From Gigaspora rosea (Eukaryota; Glomeromycota; Glomeromycetes; Diversisporales; Gigasporaceae), in contig QKWP01000443.1 in the NCBI GenBank assembly GCA_003550325.1, forward strand, positions 67,763 through 131,762: DNA of 64,000 nt. The letters run 5' to 3'. The position numbers were made by a program, and so were the translations under genes. This document shows, one piece after another, positions 12,252 through 23,308 of this stretch (the first letter of the stretch is position 1; each line of letters begins with the position of its first letter). A model generated the notes under the pieces. That model was not told the DNA's origin, did no database searches, and was given only the letters and a program-made list of their open reading frames with translations.

Positions 12252-12405
12252 AATTCAAGATGGTGGTACCAAGGTTACAGGTAATATACCTGACCGATCG
12301 ATGAACAAATGTTACCCTTACACAGGCCTATTTTCCAATTCGTCTTCAGTGGGATTTGAACTCTAGACCTGCCGCTTGGAAAAGTGACAACCAGACAGCT
12401 TTTCT
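12252..12405 (-). repeat. SINE-like repeat, copy 2
   Basis: This is the second copy of the repeat at 8,177-8,343, with the same B-box-like AGTTCAAATCC on the minus strand and the same body. It interrupts pseudogene A just after the frame DLILDWAKEFIEIFSKYNS. Confidence 0.5.
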
Positions 12406-13324
12406 AACAGTAATATTTAGTGGCAATTATTTTGAATTTCAACTATAAATTTCATTTATATAAAAATTCACAATTTTATTAGCTAATCAACATGTGATTT
12501 GTTTCTTATAATAAAAATTTGAGCATTCTTATTCTAGACCCTTGGTTTAGAATAGTTATCATAGACCCCAGAGTTTGGCAAATTAAACTAGATCTCAAAT
12601 ATGATTGGTTTAGATCTAATAGCTATCAAGTAAAAAATTCTAAGTTTTTACTATATGCATATCATAGTTTCATAATAAAATTTTAATTGGGTTTAAAAAT
12701 AAACTTTAAAAGACAGTTTTTTATCTTTATTATTAATTTTATTTATTTGTTTATTATTATTTACAATATACAAGCAAAATAAAAAAACTATAAAAAAAGG
12801 TGAAAAAAGTAAAAAAATTTAGACAAAAGAACAAAAAAATCTATCAAAAAATGATAAAGTTCACAAATATTAAAAAGTGTGATTAATGTGCAAAAATCTA
12901 ATAAAAAATATATTAAAAGCTCAATTAAAAATACCCAAAAAATGGTTTGCTAGAAGAACTATAGTGACTTTGACAACAAGGAATATGAAACTAACATAAT
13001 GAAATAATACTAAAAAAGTAACAACACCAAAAATGATGAAAATACATAAAAAATCATAAGGTGTATGAAAAGTATGCTAAAAATAATATAAAATCTGCTG
13101 AAATAGTAGCAAAAAAAACAATCTAAAAAGGTAAGAATACTAAGAACTTAAAATAACAAATTACTAAAAAGTATTGACATTTATAATACAATGAAACTAT
13201 AATGACTTTGGTGACAAAATAACAAAGTCACAACAAAAATGCGGTACCAGAAGCAACAACACAAAGAGTAACAATACTAAAAACCAAAAAATAATAAAAG
13301 CATCAAAACAAAAAAATCATGCAG
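12406..13324. other. A-rich spacer, no gene seen
   Basis: The first part is generic AT-rich DNA. From about 12,770 to 13,320 the plus strand is strongly A-rich with scattered GT/GA words and few T runs, which is unlike its neighbours. No repeat unit or protein could be defined. Confidence 0.4.
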
Positions 13325-15596
13325 ATAGGATTCTGAATAATCTATGTAGGCTTAAATTTGGGTATTATAGTAAATTTTTTTTAGTTAGCACTTTTATATT
13401 GGTATATATAGGCTATAATTTAAATACTAGATAGAACTTTTATCCAACTTTAACTTTAAAAAAACAAAATTACATTTTTTTAAAAAAAAAAAACAGAGTT
13501 ATATTTTCTAAAAAAAACAAACTTATGTTCACTAAAAAAAACAGAGTTAGTTCTTTAAAAAAAATAAATAAAAAATAAATAATTTTTTAAACCTGTTTGA
13601 TGCATAATCTGCCATACACTATACATCATAAAAAAAACTTAAAAAAAAATACTGTTTATGCTATTTTTTCAATTTTTACAATTTTACAATTTTTGTCTAA
13701 CCCAGGTTATTGCTCAGATTTTTTATTAACATTATAAAACTTATTCACATTAGTATTCTTTTAAATATACTCTTGCCCATTAACTGTTTTCAAATATAAC
13801 TTTTTTTATTCAATACCTACTTTTCAAATATAACCTTTTTTTAAAAAAGAGGCTTTAAGACCCTGGGTCGGATAGCGCAGTGGTTAGCACTTCGGGATCT
13901 TATTCGCAAGGTTGCCAGTTCGAGTCTAGTGGATGACAAAAACTGTGTTGGGACCACGAATAGTAAGAATCTACGATAAGGCATTGAACACCTCTCTCGT
14001 TTTTGGACTTGGTACTACAGCTACAATGAGTTGCATGACAAAGCCACAGAGGTCATGCGGCATCCAGAAAAGGAAAAAATCTGACAAGAAACGTCGTAAA
14101 CATAAGGACCATCCACTATAAAAAGAACATTACGAAAGGGAAATGAATACAAGGATACTGACTGAATTAGGAAGCTGGGCACCTAATGATGCAACACCAA
14201 CTGAAAATGGGAAGTGGCTCCCGGAGTAGATGAAAAAGGGCCATCCTATATAGCAGGCCGGTGGAGTATGTAGTTCCTTAAAGCTGCCTATGATCCAAGA
14301 AGTACGGGGCACCAGAGTATTGTTGGCCAGCTAGATTCGGCCAGGAAAAACAGACGATTGGAAGGAGGTATAGAGTAGTTAGAAAACCTACTGTATATGT
14401 AAGACCTTTGATATAATGAGTTAATAAAAGAGTGCCAATAGCGCCCTTGGATATACCACCAAAGAAATTTAAAAAAAAGGCTTTTATAGCAATTTTTTAA
14501 ATATGATCTTATATAGATTATTCGGAGTACTATACAGATTATTATATATATATAAACTAGAAGGATCTATAGATCAGAGCTGATAATTTTCTGTAGTGAT
14601 AAATTGTTAATTCTGTTTGTAACAAATTCAAATTCTGCAAAATTTCTGTACATTAAAATTTATAATTTCTGCATGAATTCTGTACTGATATTTATAAATT
14701 CTGTGTTGCTATATAGAAATCTTGAATATTTTGCAATCAATTTGTCTTTAGTCTTTAGCTTATTTAGAATATTAAGCAAAATTTTTTTACCCAATCACAC
14801 TCATATTTTAGGTTTATTTATTTTCTAAATTAGAACTTTTCAAAAATTATATTTTTAGAACCTTGTATCTATAAAAAAAACTAAATAATTTATAAATCTC
14901 TATTTTCTGTAACAATTCTGTAGAACCCAAACAATCTATATAAGGTCATATTTGAAAAACTGCTAATAGAGCCCTTTTTTTAAAAAAAGGTTATATTTGA
15001 AAAGTAGGTATTGGATAAAAAAGTTATATTTGAAATCAGCTAATAGACAAAAAGGATATATTTGAAAGAATGCTAATAGGATAATTTTTATAAACACTGA
15101 ATCAGATATTTATCCTGGGTCATGGCCTGGGTCATATAATAGTAACCCAGCAGATAACAAATTCAAAAATTAAAAAATACAAATATTGAAAAAATGCAAA
15201 ATTAGTGATAAATAAAATAAACCTTTTTTTAAGTTTTTTTACATTTTATAGAATATAGATTTATAATATATATTAGGTTTTTTTTTTTTAGAGAATTTAA
15301 TTTAGGGTTTTTTTAAAGATTGTAATTATTTTTTTTAAAAAAATATAATTTTGTTATTTTTTTTTTAGAGAATATAATTTTTTTTTTTTATAAAGGTAAT
15401 TTTTTTTTTTAGAGAACATAAATTTGTTTTTTTTTTTTAGAGAACATTTATTTCAAAAAAAGTTAAAATTGAATAAAAGTATTATCTGATATTTAAAATA
15501 TAGCTTATATATATCAATATAAAAGTGCTAACCAAAAAAAATTACTGTAATGCTCAAATATAAGCTTATATAGATTATTCAAAGTCCTAATTCTAT
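13325..15596. mobile_element. Large foldback element, ~2.3 kb, with ~500-bp arms
   Basis: The left end (TTCTGAATAATCTATG, then GTTAGCACTTTTATATTG, then repeated AAAAACAnAnTTA words, then TTCAAATATAACC) is matched in reverse order and orientation by the right end up to 15,596. The arms diverge by many substitutions and length changes in A/T runs. The middle holds a second smaller inverted pair (about 14,471-14,520 against 14,930-14,985) and the tRNA-headed insert listed next. No protein is encoded. Confidence 0.75.
13857..14470 (+). mobile_element. tRNA-headed SINE-like insert, ~614 bp, with 14-bp target duplication
   Basis: The insert is flanked by AAAAAAGAGGCTTT (13,843-13,856) and AAAAAAAAGGCTTT (14,471-14,484), a 14-bp duplication with one difference. 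Near its 5' end is a tRNA-like head with A box TAGCGCAGTGG (13,873-13,883) and B box AGTTCGAGTCT (13,917-13,927), 44 nt apart as in a tRNA. The acceptor ends do not pair, so it is not a working tRNA. The rest is GC-richer than the host element and has no recognised protein. It is long for a SINE, so a chimeric insert is possible. Confidence 0.65.
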
Positions 15597-16540
15597 GCTA
15601 TTATAATATATTCTGTGTTTACAATCTAATTTTATAATTTCTGTAGCATTCTATAAAATATAGAAAATCATTGACCCTGCTATAAATAAATTATAGACAC
15701 CAGTTTAGGTTAAGTTTTTTCTTTACAATTTTGATTGGCTTAACCAACATGTATAATCAGAATCATCATTTTCTTATTTAGAGGACTATTAAAGCCAAGT
15801 GCCTTTATATGTTTTTATTATTTAATTAAAATTAAAGTAAGGGCTAGTTAAAAGTTTGGGTTTGGGACATCTTATAGATCAAATTGCCTTCTCTACATTT
15901 TTTATTAATGCTCTGAGTCAGGTTTAGGTACTTGTTTCTTGAATTTCACTTTTTTTCTTTGTTTCTGTTTCATCGCCTAATTGGTAACAATTAAAAATTA
16001 CAATTTAAGGGTAGGGTGTCAACATTTCCAATTTTATATAAAATAGATTATAGATCAATATTGTGTAACCATGTAGAAATCGAACACCTAATTCAAATCT
16101 AGAATATTCACATATTTGATATATGTTAAAAGTATTACAAAATTTTTGAGTAATTTTTTTATACTAATGTTAGCTTACTTTTAGAGTCGACGTGTTGTAG
16201 ATGTTGTCATTGCTAGAGTTGTCGAATTTGGTATCGTTCGCGCTGTTGTTTTACTAGAGCCTTGGAGTAAAATTGTATAAATGTAAATTCATCATTCAGT
16301 ATCGTCGCTTTACTGGAAGTTTTGTTGGCGAAATTTTGTTGTATAGGCTTCGTCGCTTTTGGTGTTCCTGTGGGTATAGATTTTGTCACTTGTTGTGGTC
16401 CCATGTTGAGTTTTCAACAGTGCAACTTTGGCATCTAAGGTGTCATTGTTTTCACACTGTAGATTTCGTTTTTTGCGCTATTGTGTGATTCGTTGTTTTT
16501 AGTGAATACACTTTACAAGAACTTTATGCTGACTTTTCGG
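15597..16540. other. Unassigned sequence with a GT-rich block
   Basis: The first 570 bp is AT-rich. From 16,180 to 16,500 the plus strand is rich in GTTGT/TTCG words and reads on the minus strand as CAA/ACA-rich codons, but the open frames there are short and unlike known proteins. No firm call is possible. Confidence 0.35.
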
Positions 16541-16562
16541 ATCTTTCAATAAGTAGAAGATA

Positions 16563-16700
16563 GTGATCTTGTGTCAAAAATTATCGAAGGATCAAGACCT
16601 AGATGTTTAGGGCCAAATTGTTAGCTATGAAATATATGGATAAAGATCATGATAAACGACCTATTGCAACAAAAATTATTGAAACAATCACTGTTGGTTA
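16563..16700 (+). pseudogene. Protein kinase domain C-terminal scrap
   Basis: One frame reads DLVSKIIEGSRPR; after a frameshift another reads LAMKYMDKDHDKRPIATKI. This is the order expected near the end of a kinase domain, where IIEG.RP is followed by a helix and then a D..KRP motif, as in the large kinase families of AM fungi. The invariant Arg of that motif is kept. No upstream kinase subdomains are seen, so this is a fragment of a lost gene or of a truncated copy. Confidence 0.45.
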
Positions 16701-17289
16701 GGCATTGGTTAATGTATTTCACAAGAACATCATACTAATTTTTCGTGTCTTACTAATAACAAGCCTGGATCAGAAAGAGAAAAAACATTAGGAGATTAGA
16801 GTAGTAAACAGACTAAGTAATTAAAACTATGTAAGGTAACTATAGAATTTAATATAATACAGATTATTCATATTACACAGTCGTTATTACTATTGATCAC
16901 AATAATTTTATTATATTTATTAAAAATTTCAAAATGATTCAACTTACTAAAAAGACAAAGAATTGCTTGGAAATTTTTATAAAATGTCTACAAAGTGTCA
17001 AACAACAAAGTTATATTCGAATATTTTATGCTAATATGTAAATTTTAGATATTCAATTAATAGAATATATAATTTATTAAGTCAATTTTTAATTTTTCTA
17101 GTATTTCAATTAGATGTCGCTTTTGGGCGCTCAAAGGTTCTTGTTTAGTTAAAGATCAAACTATTAAACGGCAAGACCACAGAATTAGTAATTTTTTTAT
17201 AACTATTTGGTTAATTATCTTTTTTTTATTTAATGCTTATCTTCTTTCATATGTGGTGCTGATATATTTTAAAAAACCAGAAAAGAAAA

Positions 17290-17474
17290 TAAAAAAAGTA
17301 AAAACTTTTGCTCTATTTCTATTTTTTCTAAATTAATAAATTCTTGTAAATTTAATTCTCCTTCTTCTACTTCTTCACTAATTTGCGAAAAAATAATCTC
17401 TTTTACTGTTTCACTGTTTCTTTGTTTTCTGGTGTAGAGTATTTATTATTTAAATATTCTTGTAAAGTCGACAT
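17290..17474 (-). pseudogene. LRR-like small gene remnant with 8-bp duplication
   Basis: Read from ATG at 17,474 on the minus strand, the frame is MSTLQEYLNNKYSTPENKETVK, then breaks. The break is caused by a tandem duplication of GAAACAGT. One frame over, the text continues EIIFSQISEEVEEGELNLQEFINLEKIEI. The pattern of a short acidic N-terminus, then GELNL..F.NLEKI resembles the start of leucine-rich-repeat-like proteins that I associate with AM fungi. The repeats after it are missing. The start was chosen because it is the only ATG in register and is preceded by an A/T-rich leader. Family assignment is tentative. Confidence 0.45.
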
Positions 17475-18317
17475 AATGAAAAATTGTTGTTTGTTTTTTC
17501 AGCCTCAGTTTTTTTATAGTATAATTTTTAAAGAAATTTTTATTTTTTTGTTTTATTGCAGTAAACACTTATTGCAAAGGCAAACAACGGAACAGGAATG
17601 AAGAGAATGACAAATTTTAATTAACCCTCTACATAATGTCAAAGATTTACCAACCCTAGAAACTAATATTGAAATATTAAAAATAATAAAAATCTGTCAC
17701 ATTATACTACTTTTATTAGTTATATTTGTAATAAATTGAAAATGTACAAAAAAACAAAAATGTTACATGCCATGATCAGGTAAGATTTAGCTACAAAGTA
17801 GGGAAGTTAGTATAAAGGTTCGTCTACATCTTCTGAACTAGGGTATAACTACGAAAGATTTCAAGAAGTTAATGCGTGTTCTTGCAAATGCAACTGCTAT
17901 TGGTTTTTCTCTTTCAGAACTAAGTTTAAAACTCAAGAGGGGTAGCATAATGTTCTTTTTGTATGTATAAAAAAGCTACAAACGTATCAATATAAAAACT
18001 CAAATCTGATTGGGTAATGATTTGTTCTAGACTTCTAACAGAAGATTTGATCACCAAAAAAAACATATAGGCATCTTAGAAAACTTTGGTGATTATTTGG
18101 AGTAGAATTTTCTTAAATAAAATGGGTTTCGAACTATTATTACTATAAATAAAAAGTTTTTATCTGCATGTTATAAAATTTTGGTAAAAACTCATTAGAG
18201 CATTAAAAAGTTTTGCTTGTGACAAATTTTTACTTCCTATATAAAAATCTGTGATACTATGTAGATTATATAAAAAATTATCTACGTACACCCTACTCTT
18301 AATTGGCTGTTAGTTAC
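17475..18317. other. AT-rich spacer, no gene seen
   Basis: I see nothing beyond short uninformative open frames. The stretch from 17,760 to 18,130 is less AT-rich but matches nothing else in the window. Confidence 0.4.
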
Positions 18318-18880
18318 ATGATAGCACCTGGCTTTAACACAAAACTTACATTTTTAATACTTTTGCATTTCTTTTTTGATATACCTAAATATACTCCAAA
18401 AATTTTATTACTTTTTTAAAATATAGTAATTTTAAAAAAGTCACATGACTGCCACAATTAAAATTGACCAATAGAATTGTGGATAATATTCTAATAAAGC
18501 TTTAAGTTTTTTTTAATCAAACCTAATTTTTTTATTATATTATTATTTGAATTTCTAATAAGAGTTGTAAAGATAAAAATTACTATTCCAATAGTAGTAA
18601 ATACATCAAAATTGGCTTAGTATATTACAAGATATAAGTAAAAAATTTTCACAAATTTTTAGTTTTTTAAAAGCTTTAAAAATTTGCAAAATTTTTTTAT
18701 TTATATCTTATAATACACTAAGCCAATTTTGATGGGTTTACTACTATTAGAATGGTAATTTTCATCTCTACAACTCTTATTTAATAATGATATAATAAAA
18801 AAATTAAATCTGATTAAAAAAATCTTTAACCATTTTATTAGAATCTTATCTGCAATTCCATTGGTCAATTTTAATCAACC
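18318..18880. repeat. Foldback family F, copy 1 (older copy)
   Basis: The arms meet near 18,670 and run outward through ACTAAGCCAATTTTGATG, AGAGTTGT and ATTAAAATTGACCAAT on both sides. The same sequence in the same order forms the younger copy at 57,250-57,950. Relative to that copy, CpG sites are mostly CA or TG here. The right arm loses similarity near 18,875. Confidence 0.75.
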
Positions 18881-19094
18881 ATCCAAGCATTGCTATCAAA
18901 ATTTTACTATCACATGAGTTTTGACCAATAAAATAACAAGATCAGATCAGTGTTAAAGATTTGAAGTTCTCAGTATTTTTAGGAACATTTAAAAAAATTT
19001 AGAAATATTAAATTTGGAATTTATATTCTCTATTAAGAAAAAATAGGAACATAAAAGTTAATTTTGTCCCTTATAAAGATAGTTTTTTTGCATA

Positions 19095-19230
19095 AGAGTG
19101 AGAGAGAATAAGAGTAAGAGTGAGAGTAAGAGTAAGAGTGAAGAGGGAAAAAGAAAGAGAGAAAGAAAAAGAGAGAAAGAGAGAGAGAAAGAGAGAAAGA
19201 AAGAGAAAGAGAAAGAAAGAGAGAGAAATT
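19095..19230 (+). repeat. Purine-rich microsatellite (GAGTAA/GAAA-type)
   Basis: The plus strand is almost purely A and G, starting with GAGTAA/GAGTGA hexamers and passing into GAAAGAGA runs. The lysine/glutamate-rich open frame over it is a by-product. Confidence 0.85.
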
Positions 19231-19529
19231 TAGTTATAAGAACATTAAAAATTTTTTGGAAATATAAATTTAATATTTTATGTTCCCAAAGAACAAAAAA
19301 TATTTTAAATCTTTTTTACTGAATCAGGTATAATGTAATACAAAGTAGAAAATCAAAACAAAATAGTTGTTTTTTCAAAAATTGCCTATTTCTCTAAAAT
19401 TTGTATAATAAATCACCTTTTAAGACCTAACAAAAAAAATTACTTGAGCAATTTTACTATATGTTTTGCTAATATTAAGCTCTATAGAAACCTTAACCCT
19501 AACTTAAACGAACTTGAAGTTTTTTGGGC

Positions 19530-19730
19530 ATGGTCACGTGATAGTAAAAAAGTGTCGGTGATGCAAAACTTATATTTTTGATACTTCTGCACTTACTTTT
19601 TTGATACATCTAAATGTCTTTTCAAAATTTTATTACTTATAATTAAAATTAACCAATAGAATTACAGATAAGATTATAATAAAAGGTTTAAAATTTTTTT
19701 TAATAAGAATTAATTTTTTAAGAACACTGG
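19530..19730 (+). repeat. Foldback family F, copy 2 (single arm)
   Basis: It matches the left arm of the copy at 57.25 kb, from AAAACTTATATTTTTGATAC through CTGCACTTAC and ACCAATAGAATTACAG to AATAAGAATTAA. No mirrored arm follows, so it is truncated or a solo arm. Confidence 0.6.
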
Positions 19731-19739
19731 ACATCTAGT

Positions 19740-20500
19740 ATAGAGGTCATACTTGTTTTTTTAGCAAAAACTCCTGAAATTTGAGAAACAAAGAACAGTT
19801 TTTGCCAATTATCTTAGCATTCAGTGGACCAATTTGAACAAAATTTTTTTAAAATAAAGCTCTTAGTGAGTTGTATCTAATAAAAAAGTTATTCAACTCT
19901 AATCACTAGATCAAAGTTATTTAAACAAATATATTTTGTCATTTTTAGCAAATTGGGCTAAAATTGGCCATATCTAGTCATGACCTATATGAGAGATGTT
20001 CAGGTCCTATTTTTTTATGTTCATTAGCAAATTTTTATATGCGAAATATTTTAAAAGAAATTGCGATATGCAATATCTTTCGAAATATTTCGAAAATAAT
20101 TTTGAAATATTTCAATTTCGAAGTATTTTGAAATATAAATTTCGAAATATTGTGAAAATATTAAGTAATATTTGAAACCACAAAAGAATATTAAATAATT
20201 TCTAAATAATGTACTGTAGACCTACAAAAAGGTGATCCTATCAATACTTTCCATATTTAATTTCCGATAACCTGCTTTTTTCTGAAACAAATAATCATGT
20301 TCCAGGTACATTTGAACCAACCTATGATCAATGATCCAATTTCAGTCATTTAAATTAACCTGTATTCAAATGATACCATTTCTGGTTTATTTGAGCCTTC
20401 AACCTATTTAAATAATATTATTTCGAGTTCTAACTTGGGATTAAAATGATCCAATCTGGGATCAAACGATCCAATTTGTAGTTCAAATGCAACTATTTCT
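19740..20500. other. Unassigned AT-rich sequence
   Basis: From 20,030 to 20,165 there are dense TTTCGAAATATTT words, several of them palindromic. From 20,270 to 20,500 words such as AATGATCCAATTT and GGTTCATTTGAAC recur, which looks like a worn minisatellite leading into the next repeat. No gene is seen. Confidence 0.4.
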
Positions 20501-20890
20501 TCAGGTTCATTTGAACTCAACCCGGTTTCAAATGATTACATTCCTATTGTATTTGAAATCATCGTGGCTTTGAATGATAACTTTTGAATTTATTACAAAA
20601 TTTGCTAAATATAAATATATTTCAAATATTTCAAATATTTTGAAAACTTTAAAATAAAATTCAATTAGGCAAATGAGACAAAAGGCATAAAAATTTTAAT
20701 AATAAAACTTTATTTAATTAATAATCCCCTTAATTTTTAATTATTATATTAACATATGTATTGTATTGACTCAATTATATAAAAATATAAATTAAAAATC
20801 AGGAATGCATTTACTAAAAAGAATAATGTACAATATGCATTTACTATAAATGGTCATTTTGTTTTCAAAGTGGATTAGTTTTTATTAAAA

Positions 20891-21526
20891 GGGAAAATAA
20901 ATTTGTCGCACCTGCGACATGTTGCACCCCTGGTTCGGCCAATCAAATCGCACGATTTTATAGGCAAAAAAATTTTTTTTAAAAAATTAAAAATTTTACA
21001 TAATAAAGTGTAAAATTTATACAAAATAGCATATTATATAATGTAAAATTTTATTCTAAACAACTTTTTCTAAATCATAAAGATAGATTATCTTAGTAAA
21101 AAAAATGTTTTTTAAGAAAAATCAAAAATTTCCAAAGTTAGCACATATAAAACTTTTTTTTTACTAAAACAATCTACCTTTTTAACTTAGAAAAAGTTGT
21201 TTAGCATAAATTTTACATATAATTTTTAAATGTAAAGATAGATTTATATTAGTAAAAAAAAAGTTTTATATATGCTAACGATCGAAATTTTTGATTTTTC
21301 TTATGAAACATTTTTTTTACTAAGATAATCTATCTTTATAACTTAGAAAAAGTTGTTCAGAATAAAATTTTACATTATATGCTTTGATATTGCTTATTTA
21401 TTTTTACATTTTACTAGTAAAATTTTGAATTTTTAAAAAATAAAATTTTTTGCCCACAAAATCGTGCGATTTGATTGGCCGAATCGGGGGTGCGACATGT
21501 CGCAGGAGCGACAAATTTCTATTCCC
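20891..21526. mobile_element. Element M1, 636 bp, long TIRs, 9-bp target duplication
   Basis: The 9-mer TTATTAAAA lies exactly on both sides (20,882-20,890 and 21,527-21,535), and tandem copy 2 at about 22,225 keeps the uninterrupted site. The TIRs start GGGAAAATAAATTTGTCGC and GGGAATAGAAATTTGTCGC. They continue through GCGACATG, CGGCCAATCAAATCGCACGA and beyond, about 80 bp at good identity. Mirrored words continue to the centre, so most of it is foldback. A 9-bp duplication with long TIRs suggests Mutator-like mobilisation. It is non-coding. Confidence 0.85.
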
Positions 21527-21767
21527 TTATTAAAATATTCACTAATCTCTAAATATAGTATAAATAATGTTTAATTTAAAAATAGAGCTAAAATTTTTAA
21601 AGCAATTGTCGTGAGTAGTTTTATTAATCAAAAACAATTTTAAAAGTATTAAAAATCTAAATATAAATGTAATCCAAATAAATTAAAAATAATTTTTAAT
21701 AATGATAAAATTATGGTGCAAGACATCTATATTCAACAGTTATACAAGGCATTTCAATTTTTCTAAT

Positions 21768-22078
21768 GGCTATAATTTCTTATCTAAGAGGTTTTAAAAA
21801 AATCTGACTGGTAACTTTATAAAGCTATATCAGCTCTATATATATGCCAAATATCTTTTCAAAATATCATCAATATAAGAAGTTTTAGCATTTTGAAAAT
21901 TGAAATTTTATATGTAAATTTATAAATTTACATATAAAATTTCAATTTACAAAAAGCTAAAACTTCTTAAAATGATGAAATTTTGAAAAGATATTTGGCA
22001 TATATATAGAGCTGATATAGCTTTATAAAGTTACCAGTCAGATTTTTTTAAAACCTCTTAGATAAGAAATTATAGCTA
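21768..22078. repeat. Foldback element with near-identical ~150-bp arms
   Basis: The left arm from GCTATAATTTCTTATC to AAGTTTTAGC and the right arm are reverse complements with only a few differences. The centre is TATGTAAATTTATAAATTTA. The high identity means a recent origin or arm-to-arm gene conversion. A transcript would form a hairpin of about 150 bp. Confidence 0.85.
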
Positions 22079-22741
22079 TATTAGCATGTGTATTGCTAAT
22101 TGAAAAACTCAATTATATAAAAATATAAATAAAAAATCAGGAATGCATTTATTAAACAAAAGAACAATGTACAATATGTGTTTACTATAAATAATAATTT
22201 ATTTTCAAAGCGGATTAATTTTTATTAAAATATTCTTTAATTTCTAAATATATATAAATAATATTAAATTTAAAAATGGAGCTAAAACTTCTAAAGCAAT
22301 CATCATGAGCAGTTTTATCAATTGAAAACAATTTCAAAGTATTTAAAATCTAAATATAAATGATATAAATGTAATTCAAGTAAATTTAAAATAATTTAAT
22401 TTTTAATAATGATAAAATTATTAAATATTTCAAATATATTCGAATTAATTAAAATATATCTGAAAATAATTAATTAATATATGTATATATTATGACTGAT
22501 TACACAGATTCAAATGATTACATTCCCAGTTTATTTGAAAATGATACAGGTTAAAAAGATAAATTATTTTGAATAATGTTAAAAAATTTGCAAATTTAAT
22601 ATATTTCAGTATTTGTACAATATTTCAAAATACTTTGAAACCATCTAAAAATAAAATTCAATTAGACGAAACAAAAGTATAAAAATTAATAAAAAAAACT
22701 TTTTTATTTATATCTAATAATTCCCTTAAATATATTAGCAT

Positions 22742-23109
22742 CAGTGTTGGAAATTTCAGACTCAAATACTGTTCTCATAAGAACAGTATATTAGCTACAA
22801 GTGTTCTTAACCAATTGGTTAGTGTCCTTACTAAAAAAAAAATAAAAAAAATAAAAACACCAATATAAGTAGTTGTTATTGTTGCTATTATAGCAAAATG
22901 AAATCTCTTTTATCAAAATTAAATAAGTATTTTTATCAATTTTTGGTTTTGGTATAAAATTATATAGCTAATTATTATACTTATGAGAACAATATTATTT
23001 TTACTGTTCTCAAAAAATTTTTTAATAGTGAACAGTAAAAAATTTTGCAGTTCACAAATTTATAACAGTGTTATCATGAGTACTCTGAGAACGCTAATTT
23101 CCTATACTG
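22742..23109. mobile_element. hAT-type MITE, 368 bp, 8-bp target duplication
   Basis: It is flanked by ATTAGCAT (22,734-22,741) and ATTAGCAC (23,110-23,117). Its termini are CAGTGTTGGAAATT and, reversed, CAGTATAGGAAATT. The CAG-type ends and 8-bp duplication are typical of hAT. The neighbouring tandem copy at about 22,085 (ATTAGCATGTGTATTG) shows the empty site. Confidence 0.8.
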
Positions 23110-23308
23110 ATTAGCACATGTATTGTTAAATGAAAAAACTCAATTATATAAAATATAAATTAAAAATTAGGAATGAATTTAAAAACAAAAGTATAATGCA
23201 CGATATGTATTTACTATAAATGGTCATTTGTTTTCAAAGCGGATTAATTTTTAATTTAAAAATGGAGCTAAAACCTATAAGCAATTGTCGTAAACAGTTT
23301 TATTATCA

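Larger units (their letters stand above)
10090..12255 (+). pseudogene. Plavaka-like transposase pseudogene A (CACTA-type DDE)
   Basis: Blocks of one protein can be read in order: about 10,090-10,425 (VEWPNDSYREF, NKYQLSNSAGDAFITFFNK), 10,483-11,070 (LILYSDVTTLDHMGKSS, LRNIPNQQKNKP, then IPRTPDAMK), 11,775-11,990 (IPDRMHALVLGLFKYML, ADELRNLIK) and about 12,199-12,255 (DLILDWAKEF). The same order is seen in pseudogene B on the other strand (32,546-37,891), for example LSNAAGN, LYSDAT and GNIPTWHRNK. Candidate catalytic residues are the Asp of LYSD, the Asp of PDRMH and the Glu of ADELRN. Disruptions include a TAG where B-like proteins have Trp (10,558), a 50-bp perfect hairpin at 10,412, two MITEs and a SINE-like insertion. 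The family name is from recollection; the homology between A and B is seen directly. Confidence 0.7.

Noticed and set aside
13865..13937. A possible tRNA gene
   Set aside because: A and B boxes are well spaced, but the acceptor strands do not pair and the T stem has a mismatch. It heads a 614-bp insert with a target duplication, so it was called SINE-like.
16213..16488. Open frames on both strands in the GT-rich block
   Set aside because: No motif was recognised, and the codon usage on either strand looks like a product of skewed composition.
19098..19322. A Lys/Glu-rich small protein
   Set aside because: It is the translation of a purine microsatellite.
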